A DNA stretch of 64,000 nucleotides from assembly GCF_021605415.1 (NCBI RefSeq), contig NZ_WKEQ01000003.1, positions 164,459 to 228,458 of the forward strand, given 5' to 3'. The first letter of the stretch is position 1, and each line of letters starts with the position of its first letter. Below, piece after piece: positions 53,622 through 61,558 of this stretch. A model generated the notes under the pieces. It searched no databases. It had not been told where the DNA came from and saw nothing but the letters and a program-made list of their open reading frames with translations. Both the position numbers and the translations under genes were made by a program. This DNA is from Pseudomonas syringae. Lineage in GTDB: Bacteria; Pseudomonadota; Gammaproteobacteria; Pseudomonadales; Pseudomonadaceae.

Positions 53622-53993
53622 TCAGTGGCGCTTGTGGCCTTTCGACAGGTTGCTGCCCACCGCACCGCCAGCCGCGCCGCCCAAACCAGCGCCAATGGTA
53701 GCGCCGGTGGCGCCGCCCAGGCTGTTGCCGATCACCGAACCACCCGCCGCGCCGACACCGCCACCAATTGCTGCTTTTGTACGGCTGCCCTTGCGAGCTG
53801 CAACGGCACTGCCCGCCGCACCCGCCACACCGGCACCAATCGCAGCACCGGTGCTGCCGCCCATTTTCTGGCCGACCACATTACCCAGCGCACCACCCAG
53901 ACCGCCGCCGAGTGCCGCAGTGCCATCACCGGCAGCCATCGCACCTTGAGCAACCAGAAGGCCGAAAACCAGAGCAGGCAGTGTTAAACGCAT
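53622..53993 (-). CDS. Exported glycine-zipper protein
   Basis: 123 residues. A signal peptide (about 1-21, ending GAMAA) precedes the same zipper pattern as the neighbour (GGSTGAAIGAGVAGAAGSAVA, GGSVIGNSLGGATGATIGAG) and a short basic tail (SKGHKRH). GAGG precedes the ATG. The two genes are tandem paralogues, each with its own start signals. Confidence 0.75.
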   Translation of the reverse strand: MRLTLPALVFGLLVAQGAMAAGDGTAALGGGLGGALGNVVGQKMGGSTGAAIGAGVAGAAGSAVAARKGSRTKAAIGGGVGAAGGSVIGNSLGGATGATIGAGLGGAAGGAVGSNLSKGHKRH

Positions 53994-54140
53994 GACGAAA
54001 ACCTCAAACAGATAGGAAAGACATAGGGGCGCCATCTGAATGCGGTCGCTGGGCAAAGTCCAGGCAAAAACCGGCGCTATGTCGCGCATGGCGCCGTTTG
54101 GACAGCGATTATCGGAAAGGTTTTATGACAGGCAAAAAAA

Positions 54141-54160
54141 AGCCCGCTGGGGAACGGGCT
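54141..54160 (-). terminator. Hairpin with T tract
   Basis: AGCCCG/CGGGCT is a 6-bp hairpin followed on the minus strand by seven T residues. It lies between the small CxxC-protein gene and the glycine-zipper gene. Confidence 0.6.
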
Positions 54161-54282
54161 GGAGACTTGCTTTCTAACGGATGGCTTCACAGTACTTCGA
54201 TAGGTGTGAAAACTTTGTGAAAGAAAAATCAACGTTTCGCGTTTTTTCCAGCAGACGGTGACTATCAAAGTACCTGAAAAAA

Positions 54283-54306
54283 ATACCCCGCTCGATGGCG
54301 GGGTAT
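54283..54306 (-). terminator. Intrinsic terminator
   Basis: ATACCCCGC/GCGGGGTAT is a 9-bp hairpin with TTTTTTT following on the minus strand, directly after the small CxxC-protein gene. Confidence 0.85.
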
Positions 54307-54314
54307 GTCATGGG

Positions 54315-54503
54315 TTACCTGCGGGATCGTGCCGTCACTTTCGGCAAAAATTTTGCTTTCGGCCCTTTTGGTGCGGCCGATTTGATCTTGCCGTTATGCA
54401 GAGAATCTTCCCCAAACCCTGCCTGATAATGCGTCTGGCCGCATTGAACGCAATTATTGATCGGAAATTCAGCCCCATCATCCTCAATGTACGGATCAGT
54501 CAT
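54315..54503 (-). CDS. Small hypothetical protein with one CxxC
   Basis: 62 residues, MTDPYIEDDGAEFPINNCVQ onward, with a single CVQC pair and a basic C-terminal half (PKGPKAKFLPKVTARSRR). GAGGAGC lies before the ATG and a terminator follows, supporting expression. One CxxC could bind metal only as a dimer. No family is recognised. Confidence 0.65.
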   Translation of the reverse strand: MTDPYIEDDGAEFPINNCVQCGQTHYQAGFGEDSLHNGKIKSAAPKGPKAKFLPKVTARSRR

Positions 54504-55039
54504 TGCCTTGCTCCTCAAAAACGGATCGATACAGGCCAACCGGTCTGCCTGAAAAGTATCGCTCCCGAAGTGCTTGAGACTAGTCGGTCATTTATGGACT
54601 TGTGGTTCGGTGATGAGCGAGGGCGACGAGCGGGCAGGATCGGCGACCTTTTAGGGCAGATCGGAAATAGGCGGGGCTTTTGACGGTATTGATCAAAATG
54701 GTCGACATGCAGCAATCCCGGATGAGGTTGGCGAGCTATGGAAGTGAGCCAGATAATGCACCTCAAGCACCAGAAGGCTCTTGCACAGATGGTGACAAGC
54801 CGGATGCTCATCAGAGCACGCCAATGCTGATCGGAATCAACGTGATCCTGCGGGCTATCGCAGCCTCCTAGCATTACCGATTCATTACAGCTCGTACACC
54901 CATTACCTCTGTGGCGATTGCTCTCATGAACTTCGACTTAACCAAAGCGCAAAAAAGTAGCCATCGGCCACCATTCAACTGAACGCGATCCACCGGTTAC
55001 CATGGCAAGACAAGGAATCGACGAACCAAAGGAAGCCGC
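54504..55039. other. Intergenic, no convincing gene
   Basis: 536 bases at the edge of the accessory region. A 119-codon minus-strand frame exists, but its composition is unlike a protein. No strong terminator or repeat was found. Promoter signals for the gene at 55040 are presumably here; none is clear. Confidence 0.5.
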
Positions 55040-56188
55040 ATGAGTGAGTATGGAAACGTCCCAAAGCCTGCCCTAGTCAACCCGCCGAGAAATAAAAAGT
55101 ACCGGGGTGGAGAACCTATCGACCTCCACGCCAAGTACTGGGCGGAATACCCAGAAGCTCCGGCAGAGAAAGCTGGTGCAGCGAAAGAGACGGCTGAACC
55201 CGGCTTCTATATCGTTCAAGAAGTCATGCCGCGCTCTGCGCTTGAAGCTGCGTTATTCGATAAGCCGGATGGTGCAACGCTTGAGAAATTCAAGCGCCTC
55301 AACCCACACGTCACGGGTTACGCCAAGCCAGGTCAACTCATCGTATTAAGCGATCCGAACAACCTCCAGTGCACCCGTGAAGAGGCTCTACTAACAGAAG
55401 CAGCTCAGAAAGTGGACGCTGCACTCAAGCCCATGAGTGATGAAGAAGCTAGTTTCATGGTTCGCCACCGGAGCGAAATTGAATCCATGCTTTCGCAAGG
55501 CTCAACATCAATCGGCGTTGGTGAATCCATCTTCGCCAAGAACCTTGGAGATGTGCAGACCTCACTGAAAGATATTGAGGCCCTGCACCAGAAAAGCTTT
55601 CAGCGTGACGGCCACTTGCGAAGCCAAGAGTTCTTCACTGAACGTGCACGACTGTTTGCCAAACTCGATAGACAGCTCAACGGGCTGACCAGAAGAGGTA
55701 TTGGCTTCCCAGACCATCCAAGTTTAAAAACTGCTCTTGGGATATCCAGCAAAAGCTTGGTGCACCACTGGAGCGTGGCAGGAGCTGCGGGGCAGATTCC
55801 CGGCTATGCCACTCACGCGGAAGGAGTCGCCAAAGCAGCCAAGTTTGTTAAATACGGCGGCTGGATTGGTACAGCCGTTGGGGGCGGCGCTAGCTACATG
55901 AAGGTTCAAGATGTCTGCACCGCTGGCAATGCAGAGGCTTGCAAGAAAATCAAATTCACAGAGGGAGGTAACTTTATCGGCGGCGTGGCTGGTGGTGCAA
56001 TCACAGGGGCCGCACTGACAGGCGCAACCGTAAGTACAATTTGTATCGGACTTGGAATTCCAACGGGCGGAGCCGCTACTCTTCTATGCGGCGTCATCGT
56101 CGTCGGGGCGGGTTCATATGCAGGTGGAAAACTTCTAGGCGCCGGGGGCGAGACATTGGGCGAAGCTATTTATGAGGTCACCAAATGA
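55040..56188 (+). CDS. Candidate pore-forming toxin/effector with LysM-like region
   Basis: 382 residues, no signal peptide. A polar N terminus precedes a LysM-like segment (about 54-106: GFYIVQEVMP...LNPHVTGYAKPGQLIVL) and a helical middle. The C-terminal third (about 250-375) is hydrophobic and rich in Gly/Ala, with zipper-like stretches (GGWIGTAVGGGAS, GGVAGGAITGAALTGATVS) suited to membrane insertion. Two paralogous small membrane proteins follow, the first overlapping its stop (ATGA), as immunity genes usually do. Type VI secretion is a reasonable guess, but no vgrG, PAAR or adaptor gene is present. The function is inferred, not proven. Confidence 0.55.
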   Translation: MSEYGNVPKPALVNPPRNKKYRGGEPIDLHAKYWAEYPEAPAEKAGAAKETAEPGFYIVQEVMPRSALEAALFDKPDGATLEKFKRLNPHVTGYAKPGQLIVLSDPNNLQCTREEALLTEAAQKVDAALKPMSDEEASFMVRHRSEIESMLSQGSTSIGVGESIFAKNLGDVQTSLKDIEALHQKSFQRDGHLRSQEFFTERARLFAKLDRQLNGLTRRGIGFPDHPSLKTALGISSKSLVHHWSVAGAAGQIPGYATHAEGVAKAAKFVKYGGWIGTAVGGGASYMKVQDVCTAGNAEACKKIKFTEGGNFIGGVAGGAITGAALTGATVSTICIGLGIPTGGAATLLCGVIVVGAGSYAGGKLLGAGGETLGEAIYEVTK

Positions 56189-56574
56189 GCACGGCGGGAC
56201 TCGCAGTCGGCTTCCTATGTGGAGCTGTTCTTCTTCTCAGTATCGTCTGGATTGGCGTCTGCCTACACTTGGCCTACACGCGATTGGATGAAATGCTAGA
56301 ACCATTCAAAAATTGTTCCGCTGTAACAATCAGAGCGCCACTCAGGCATGGTGGGCCCTGGGGAAAGCTTCTGCTCGTAGGTGGTATTTCTGGGATTGTG
56401 ACGTTTCCGAAATCGTTCATAAAGCGGGGAGAATTGAATACCGAAGATCTTGCCAGTCTTCAACCTGGCCTGAAGCGCAAGTTGATTTTCTTGCAATGGA
56501 GCGTATGGGGGCTATTAGCATCTATGGTCCTATTCGTCGCCCTTTCCAAAATCATCAAGGCGTACAACATTTAG
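56185..56574 (+). CDS. Small membrane protein, candidate immunity protein 1
   Basis: 129 residues with hydrophobic segments at about 5-30, 62-76 and 102-122. The middle (NCSA...RAPLRHGGPWGKLLLVGGISGIVTFP) is nearly identical to that of the second copy at 56725. It starts in the last codon of the candidate toxin gene (ATGA overlap). An inner-membrane location would suit protection against a pore-forming toxin. Confidence 0.6.
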   Translation: MSTAGLAVGFLCGAVLLLSIVWIGVCLHLAYTRLDEMLEPFKNCSAVTIRAPLRHGGPWGKLLLVGGISGIVTFPKSFIKRGELNTEDLASLQPGLKRKLIFLQWSVWGLLASMVLFVALSKIIKAYNI

Positions 56575-56650
56575 CCGACTCTTGTAGCCTTTGCATGAGC
56601 GCCCCCCAGTGTGCGAACTCTTCGCCTGTAGCGCTCGTTCTTAATCTTTT

Positions 56651-56728
56651 GGAGGTCGGCCTGAGAGTCCTACCAGTGCGCCGCCAAGGCTCGGGGTCGG
56701 TGAAAAGATCTGCGAGGGGGGCAAATGA
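56651..56728 (+). pseudogene. Possible vestige of a second toxin C terminus
   Basis: The frame ending in TGA at 56726-56728 reads ...LGVGEKICEGGK-stop and overlaps the ATG of the second immunity gene exactly as the intact toxin tail ...LGEAIYEVTK-stop overlaps the first. Five of the last ten residues agree. A TAA at 56642-56644 closes the frame upstream. The match is short, so this is tentative. Confidence 0.35.
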
Positions 56729-57111
56729 GTTTGGACACTCCTGAAAAGGTGCTTTTAACCATCGCTATAGTCGACCTGGCAGGGATTTTCCTTTCGATAG
56801 GGATCTGTTTGCATCTGGCCTACACGAAAATGGATTTAATGCTCGATCGCCTGAAGAACTGCTCAGCCATCATGGTTCGTACGCCGCTTCGACATGGCGG
56901 ACCTTGGGGAAAGCTTTTGCTGGTAGGGGGCATTTCGGGAATTGTTACATTCCCTAACTTTTACCTGAAACGAGGCGAACTAAGCTCCGAAGACCTAACC
57001 AACTTCCCAATTGCCCTCAAACGCAAGCTAGTGACGCTCCAATGGAGCTTGATTGGGCTGCTGCTGGTGATGATCAGCTTCGGGGTATCAGTTAAGCTGG
57101 ATATTATTTAG
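56725..57111 (+). CDS. Small membrane protein, candidate immunity protein 2
   Basis: 128 residues, a paralogue of the gene at 56185: CLHLAYTKMD, KNCSAIMVRTPLRHGGPWG and LLLVGGISGIVTFP are shared, while both ends differ. It has the same three hydrophobic segments. GAGGGGGG lies before the ATG. Retention of two diverged copies fits immunity to different toxin variants. Confidence 0.6.
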   Translation: MSLDTPEKVLLTIAIVDLAGIFLSIGICLHLAYTKMDLMLDRLKNCSAIMVRTPLRHGGPWGKLLLVGGISGIVTFPNFYLKRGELSSEDLTNFPIALKRKLVTLQWSLIGLLLVMISFGVSVKLDII

Positions 57112-57164
57112 AGCACGTCGGTATTGGCGTACCGGTTCAACGCTTTGTTTGCTGCGTGGGGGCT

Positions 57165-57300
57165 TTACGCATCCCCGCCGACTTCATAGGGCTTGAACTT
57201 CATAACCTCTTCGCCCAGCCAGTCATTCAACTGAGTCATTCGCGTCTGTATCGGCTCCAGCTCATTGGCCGCATAAATCTGCGCCGCCTCCCTGATCGAC
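57165..57300 (-). pseudogene. P2-like phage portal protein, C-terminal fragment
   Basis: The minus strand encodes EPIQTRMTQLNDWLGEEVMK and FKPYEVGGDA-stop, matching the C terminus of P2 gpQ-type portal proteins as remembered. The rest of the gene is gone: upstream it joins a terminase fragment out of frame. Confidence 0.65.
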
Positions 57301-57488
57301 CCAAAACAGCTCTGCGCCGTTGGGCAGAACGATGGGATCGCCAGTCAGTTCGACACCGATCACCTCGCGGCAGAACGCCTGAATGTAGCCCCGGAACAGA
57401 TAGGCCTGGTTCTTCGAGGCCGACAGGAAAATCTGGTTACGCCCGGTCTCCAGCGCATCGATGAACGCCTCGCGGGCGAAGTAGTAAG
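57297..57488 (-). pseudogene. P2-like terminase large subunit fragment
   Basis: The minus strand reads [20 protein letters not shown], then [15 protein letters not shown] and [18 protein letters not shown], characteristic of the ATPase half of P2 gpP-type terminases. Both ends are missing. It precedes the portal fragment on the same strand, as in P2, so an internal deletion fused the two. Confidence 0.75.
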
Positions 57489-57489
57489 C

Positions 57490-57657
57490 TGAGCATCAAG
57501 TCGCAGAGCCAGTCGCCGGTGTTGCATATCAATACCGACCTCAATGCCTACAACGAAGGTTGGTTCGACATCTACTGGCGCTGCTTTGGCGGTATGCGTC
57601 CGGCCAAGTCATCTACCCAACCCTGCAAAGCCCAGACATGGTGTGCACTTAAATTAA
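57490..57657 (+). other. Unidentified coding remnant
   Basis: The plus strand has an open stretch reading SPVLHINTDLNAYNEGWFDI and YWRCFGGMRPAK, with coding-like composition but no start. It runs into the IS66 left end and is interrupted there. Its source protein is not recognised. Confidence 0.35.
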
Positions 57658-57693
57658 GTGGGCACCAGTTCTAGCCTTTTAAGCGGGTATTTC

Positions 57694-58017
57694 ATGCAGC
57701 CAACACGCCGTTCCTATTCCAAATCCTTCAAGGTCCAGGTCATTCAAGAGTGCGCCCAGCCCGGCGCTTCGATTGCCAGCATTGCGCTCAGCCACAGCCT
57801 TAACGCAAACCTCGTCCACAAATGGGTTCGGTTGCACGCGCAGAAAAGCACGGCGCTGACACCTGCATTCATCCCATTGCCTATGCAAACAACAGCGCGC
57901 CTATCTTCATCGAATATCAGCGTTGAGATTCTGCACCCACGCGGCACCATCAAAGTAAATTGGCCAACCGATAGTGCTGCTGCCTGCGCCGCTTTCCTTC
58001 GAGACCTAGTGCGATGA
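57694..58017 (+). CDS. tnpA: IS66 accessory protein TnpA
   Basis: 107 residues, MQPTRRSYSKSFKVQVIQEC onward, with a helix-turn-helix (GASIASIALSHSLNANLVHKW) typical of the IS66 OrfA protein. Its stop overlaps the tnpB ATG by four bases. Confidence 0.88.
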   Translation: MQPTRRSYSKSFKVQVIQECAQPGASIASIALSHSLNANLVHKWVRLHAQKSTALTPAFIPLPMQTTARLSSSNISVEILHPRGTIKVNWPTDSAAACAAFLRDLVR

Positions 58018-58349
58018 TCCGCATCGACGCCATCTGGCTCGCCACTGAGCCCATGGATATGCGCGCCGGCACTGAAACGGCGTTGTCCAGGGTGATCGCG
58101 GTGTTCGGTGCGGCGAAGCCGCACTGCGCCTATCTGTTTGCCAATCGCCGCGCGACTCGGATGAAAGTGCTGGTGCACGATGGGATTGGCGTCTGGCTGG
58201 CTGCACGGCGCTTGAACCAAGGTAAATTTCATTGGCCAGGCGTTCGGCAAGGTAGTGAAGTGCAGTTGGTTACCGAGCAACTTCAGGCCTTGGTGCTTGG
58301 CCTACCTTGGCAACGTGTTGGAGCTGGCGGTGGAATCACGCTGCTTTAA
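58014..58349 (+). CDS. tnpB: IS66 accessory protein TnpB
   Basis: 111 residues of the IS66 OrfB family: IWLATEPMDMRAGTETAL and KVLVHDGIGVWLAARRLNQG. The usual RL-hydrophobic C terminus is present in shortened form. It overlaps tnpA (ATGA) and lies 49 bases before tnpC. Confidence 0.9.
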   Translation: MIRIDAIWLATEPMDMRAGTETALSRVIAVFGAAKPHCAYLFANRRATRMKVLVHDGIGVWLAARRLNQGKFHWPGVRQGSEVQLVTEQLQALVLGLPWQRVGAGGGITLL

Positions 58350-58398
58350 ACGTCTTGGCTTGCTGTCGCAAGGGGCCTGCTTTGGTAAAATCCAAGGC

Positions 58399-59943
58399 AT
58401 GACTTCCTCGCCCAATCTCGATCAAATGAATCCCGACCAACTGCGTGCATTCGCTGCGCAGTTGCTGTCGCAAGTCGAGACCATGGGCAAGAAGATCAAC
58501 CGCGATCAAACGGTGATCGAGAAGCTGACCCACGAGATCGCACAACTCAAGCGTTTGAAGTTTGCCAAGCGCAGCGAGCAGATGAATCCTGAGCAGGCCA
58601 GCCTGCTCGATGACCTGATCGATACCGATATCGCGGCGATAGAGGCCGAGCTTCAAGCCTTGCAAATAGCACCTGCGGCGACCGAGCAAAAAAAGCAGAA
58701 GCCCAAGCGCACGGCATTGCCGGCAGAATTCCCATGCACGTTGATCCATCACGAACCGGACAACACCCACTGCCCATGCGGCTGCACACTCAAGCGCATC
58801 GGTGAAGATATCAGCGAAAAGCTGGACTACACGCCGGGCGTGTTTACCGTTGAGCGCCATGTTCGTGGTAAATGGGTCTGCGATGACTGCGAAACACTGA
58901 TCCAGGCACCAGTTCCGGCACAGGTCATAGATAAAGGCATCCCGACCGCTGGGCTGCTTGCCCACGTCCTGATTGCCAAGTTTGCCGACCATCTTCCGCT
59001 TTACCGCCAGGAGTCGATTTTCGGTCGAGCTGGCTTGGCAATTCCACGTTCAACATTGGCTCAATGGGTTGGCATAACTGGCGTGCAGTTACAGCCGCTG
59101 GTCGATGCACTGCGCGACGTAGTGCTCGGGCAGCAGGTCATCCACGCCGACGAAACACCGGTACAGATGCTCGCTCCAGGCTCGAAGAAAACCCACCGTT
59201 CTTATGTTTGGGCCTACGCCACCAGCCAGTTCTGCGAAACGGCGGCGGTGGTTTACGACTTCAGCCCCAGCCGTGCTGGTGAGCATGCTCGCAACTTTCT
59301 ACAAGGCTGGAAGGGCAAGCTGGTCTGTGATGATTTTGGTGGCTACAAGGCCAGTTTTGAACTCGGCGTGACCGAGATCGGCTGCATGGCTCATGCGCGG
59401 CGCAAGTTCTTCGAACTACATGCCACCAACAAGAGCACGCTCGCCGAGCAGGCGCTGCGCTATATCCAGTTGCTGTACGAAATCGAAAGTGAAGTCCGCG
59501 ACCTGGTTCCGGATTTACGGCGCCGAATACGGCAAGAAAAAGCCGTACCGGTGATGGATATGTTGCATGCCTGGATGATCGCGCAGCGCGATCTCGTGCC
59601 TGAAGGCTCTGCCATCAGCAGAGCACTGGATTACAGCTTGAAACGCTGGGCAGCTCTATCGCGCTACCTCGATGATGGGGACGTACCCATAGACAACAAC
59701 TGGGCAGAGAACCAAATCCGGCCTTGGGCTTTTGGACGTAAGAACTGGCTCTTCGCAGGATCGCTACGCAGTGGAAAACGGTCGGCGGCGATCATGAGTT
59801 TGATCCAGTCGGCGCGCCTTAACGGGTATGATCCGTATGCATATTTAAAGGATGTGCTCGAACGCCTACCGACGCAACGGGCGAGCGAAATTGGCGAGTT
59901 GCTGCCACATAGATGGCGCACGTTCAATAACACGGGATTTTGA
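58399..59943 (+). CDS. tnpC: IS66 transposase TnpC
   Basis: 514 residues, full length for the family. A leucine-rich coiled-coil N terminus precedes a zinc-finger region (HCPCGC...CDDC) and the DDE core: D in IHADETPVQML, D in VCDDFGGYKA and E in NNWAENQIRPWAFGRKNW. It ends with the short IS66 C-terminal domain. It appears intact and could be active. Confidence 0.93.
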   Translation: MTSSPNLDQMNPDQLRAFAAQLLSQVETMGKKINRDQTVIEKLTHEIAQLKRLKFAKRSEQMNPEQASLLDDLIDTDIAAIEAELQALQIAPAATEQKKQKPKRTALPAEFPCTLIHHEPDNTHCPCGCTLKRIGEDISEKLDYTPGVFTVERHVRGKWVCDDCETLIQAPVPAQVIDKGIPTAGLLAHVLIAKFADHLPLYRQESIFGRAGLAIPRSTLAQWVGITGVQLQPLVDALRDVVLGQQVIHADETPVQMLAPGSKKTHRSYVWAYATSQFCETAAVVYDFSPSRAGEHARNFLQGWKGKLVCDDFGGYKASFELGVTEIGCMAHARRKFFELHATNKSTLAEQALRYIQLLYEIESEVRDLVPDLRRRIRQEKAVPVMDMLHAWMIAQRDLVPEGSAISRALDYSLKRWAALSRYLDDGDVPIDNNWAENQIRPWAFGRKNWLFAGSLRSGKRSAAIMSLIQSARLNGYDPYAYLKDVLERLPTQRASEIGELLPHRWRTFNNTGF

Positions 59944-59979
59944 CGGGTTTACCTCAAACCCTTTCCTAGGAAGGATCAA

Positions 59980-60462
59980 ATGACACATAAGGTACACGAC
60001 TACGAAGTCCAGGTAGCTTGGACTGGTAATGAGGGCACAGGGACGTCAGCTTATCGCGGCTATAGCCGGGCCCATGTGATCCGGGCTTACGGCAAGCCCC
60101 CAATTGACGGCTCATCCGACCCCAGTTTCCGAGGGGACTCAACTCGTTGGAACCCTGAGGAGTTACTTGTTGCATCCTTATCTGCGTGCCACAAGCTGTG
60201 GTACCTCGGCCTTTGTGCTGAGGCCGGGATTGTGGTGGTGGCATATGAGGACAATGCACAAGGAGTAATGGTCGAAGAGAGCAACGGTGCGGGCCAATTT
60301 ACCTCGGTTGTTTTGAGGCCTAAGGTAATCTTGGCTTCTGGGTCAGAAATTGAAAAGGCTCGGGCTCTGCACCAAATAGCACACGAAAAATGCTTCATTG
60401 CCCGTTCGGTTAACTTCCCAGTCAGGCATGCACCCGAAATATCGATAAGCCTGAATACATAG
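59980..60462 (+). CDS. OsmC-family peroxiredoxin-like protein (IS passenger)
   Basis: 160 residues. The two family cysteines are present: C in LVASLSACHKLWYLGLCAEA and C in HEKCFIARSVNFPV. OsmC/Ohr proteins reduce organic or fatty-acid hydroperoxides with a Cys pair; the subgroup is unclear. AGGAAGG precedes the ATG. It begins 36 bases after tnpC and ends just inside the right inverted repeat, so it appears to travel with the element. Confidence 0.82.
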   Translation: MTHKVHDYEVQVAWTGNEGTGTSAYRGYSRAHVIRAYGKPPIDGSSDPSFRGDSTRWNPEELLVASLSACHKLWYLGLCAEAGIVVVAYEDNAQGVMVEESNGAGQFTSVVLRPKVILASGSEIEKARALHQIAHEKCFIARSVNFPVRHAPEISISLNT

Positions 60463-60526
60463 GTCGCTAAAAATGGTGCCCACGGAGATGGGCATCATTT
60501 CTTGTTTCGTGAAGATAACCAGATGA

Positions 60527-61558
60527 CTTTGCCGAACGCTTACCTTTGGCGTACAAGGCTTGGTGGTGCTGGCTTGGTGGCTGGGAGCGTTGCACGCTGA
60601 GCAAATCCGCCAGATCCACAAGTCGCTGATGTTCCTGGAACTGGTGGGTGAAGCCGGCTCGGACAAGACCACCTTGGTGGAGCTGCTGTGGAAGTCGGTC
60701 GGGCGTACTGACTACGAAGGCTTCGACCCATCCAAAGCGACCGCCGCAAGCCGTGCGCGCAACTTCTCGCAGGTCAGCAACTTGCCAGTGGTGCTGATCG
60801 AATCGGAGCGTGAGCAAAAAGAAGGCCAGCCAGTTAAACACTTCGACTGGGACGAACTGAAAACCGCCTACAACGGCCGCAGCGTTCGCTCTACCGGCGT
60901 GAAAAAAAACGGCAACGACACTCACGAACCGCCGTTCCGCGCCGCCCTGCTGATCGCGCAGAACAACCCCGTGAACGCTTCAGAACCCATCCTGCAGCGC
61001 ATCTGCCACGTCCACCTGACGCGCGAGCACCACACGCCGGAGACCAAGCAATACGCCGAGCAGTTGGAACGCATGCCGATGGACAGCATCAGCGGCTTCC
61101 TGGTCAAGGCGCTGCAACGCGAAACCGAAACCATGCGCCTGATGGAGGTAAACACCTCCGGCTACGAACAAGAACTGCTGGCCCTGCCCGGCGTGCGCAC
61201 CGTGCGTATCGCCAAAAACCACGCCCAACTCCGCAGCCTGGTGGATGCACTGGCTGGGGTCGTGCCACTCGGCGAGCGCCGTAAGGCCCTCGCACACGCA
61301 GAAATCAACCGCATGGCAGTCGAGCGGCAACAGGCGATCAACGCCGACCACCCGACCGTGCGCGAGTTTTGGGACCTGTATGAATTCCTCAATGGCATGG
61401 ACGAAAAAGGCGCGCTCAACCCAACGCGCTCAGCCGCGTGCTGGCTGGAGGACAGTGGCCATGACCGCCCTCTTGTTGCTTTACCTCTGCACCGATGCAA
61501 CCAGAACAAACTGCCAGATGTTGCCCACCCAATACTGGCAGGGATCAAACGCCTATGA
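60527..61558 (+). pseudogene. Phage primase/helicase, C-terminal part
   Basis: The frame opens with LTFGVQGLVVLAWWLGALHA and continues through a Walker A-like LVGEAGSDKTTL, DYEGFDPSKATAASRARNF, SNLPVVLIE and RICHVHLTREH, as in Pseudomonas phage toprim-primase/helicase proteins. The N-terminal half is missing, and a TGA lies immediately upstream at 60524-60526. The Walker loop has Asp where Gly is expected (GSDKT for GSGKT). It is probably non-functional. Confidence 0.7.

Larger units (their letters stand above)
57658..60483 (+). mobile_element. IS66-family element with OsmC passenger gene
   Basis: The left end GTGGGCACCAGTTCTAGC (57658-57675) and the inverted right end (60466-60483), read inward as GTGGGCACCATTTTTAGC, match at 16 of 18 positions. 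Between them lie tnpA, tnpB and tnpC in IS66 order, plus an OsmC-family gene after tnpC. The usual 8-bp target duplication is not seen (TAAATTAA left, GGAGATGG right), so the flanks have probably been rearranged. Confidence 0.75.

Noticed and set aside
54515..54874. 119-codon minus-strand frame in the gap before the candidate toxin gene
   Set aside because: Scattered Cys, Trp and Arg composition, no ribosome-binding site and no motif; judged not a gene.
57156..57464. 102-codon plus-strand frame over the phage fragments
   Set aside because: The minus strand carries the clear terminase and portal remnants, so this is their shadow.
61245..61460. Longer upstream extension of the 83-residue phage-type protein
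   Set aside because: This part is an off-frame shadow of the primase fragment; the ATG at 61461 is the sensible start.
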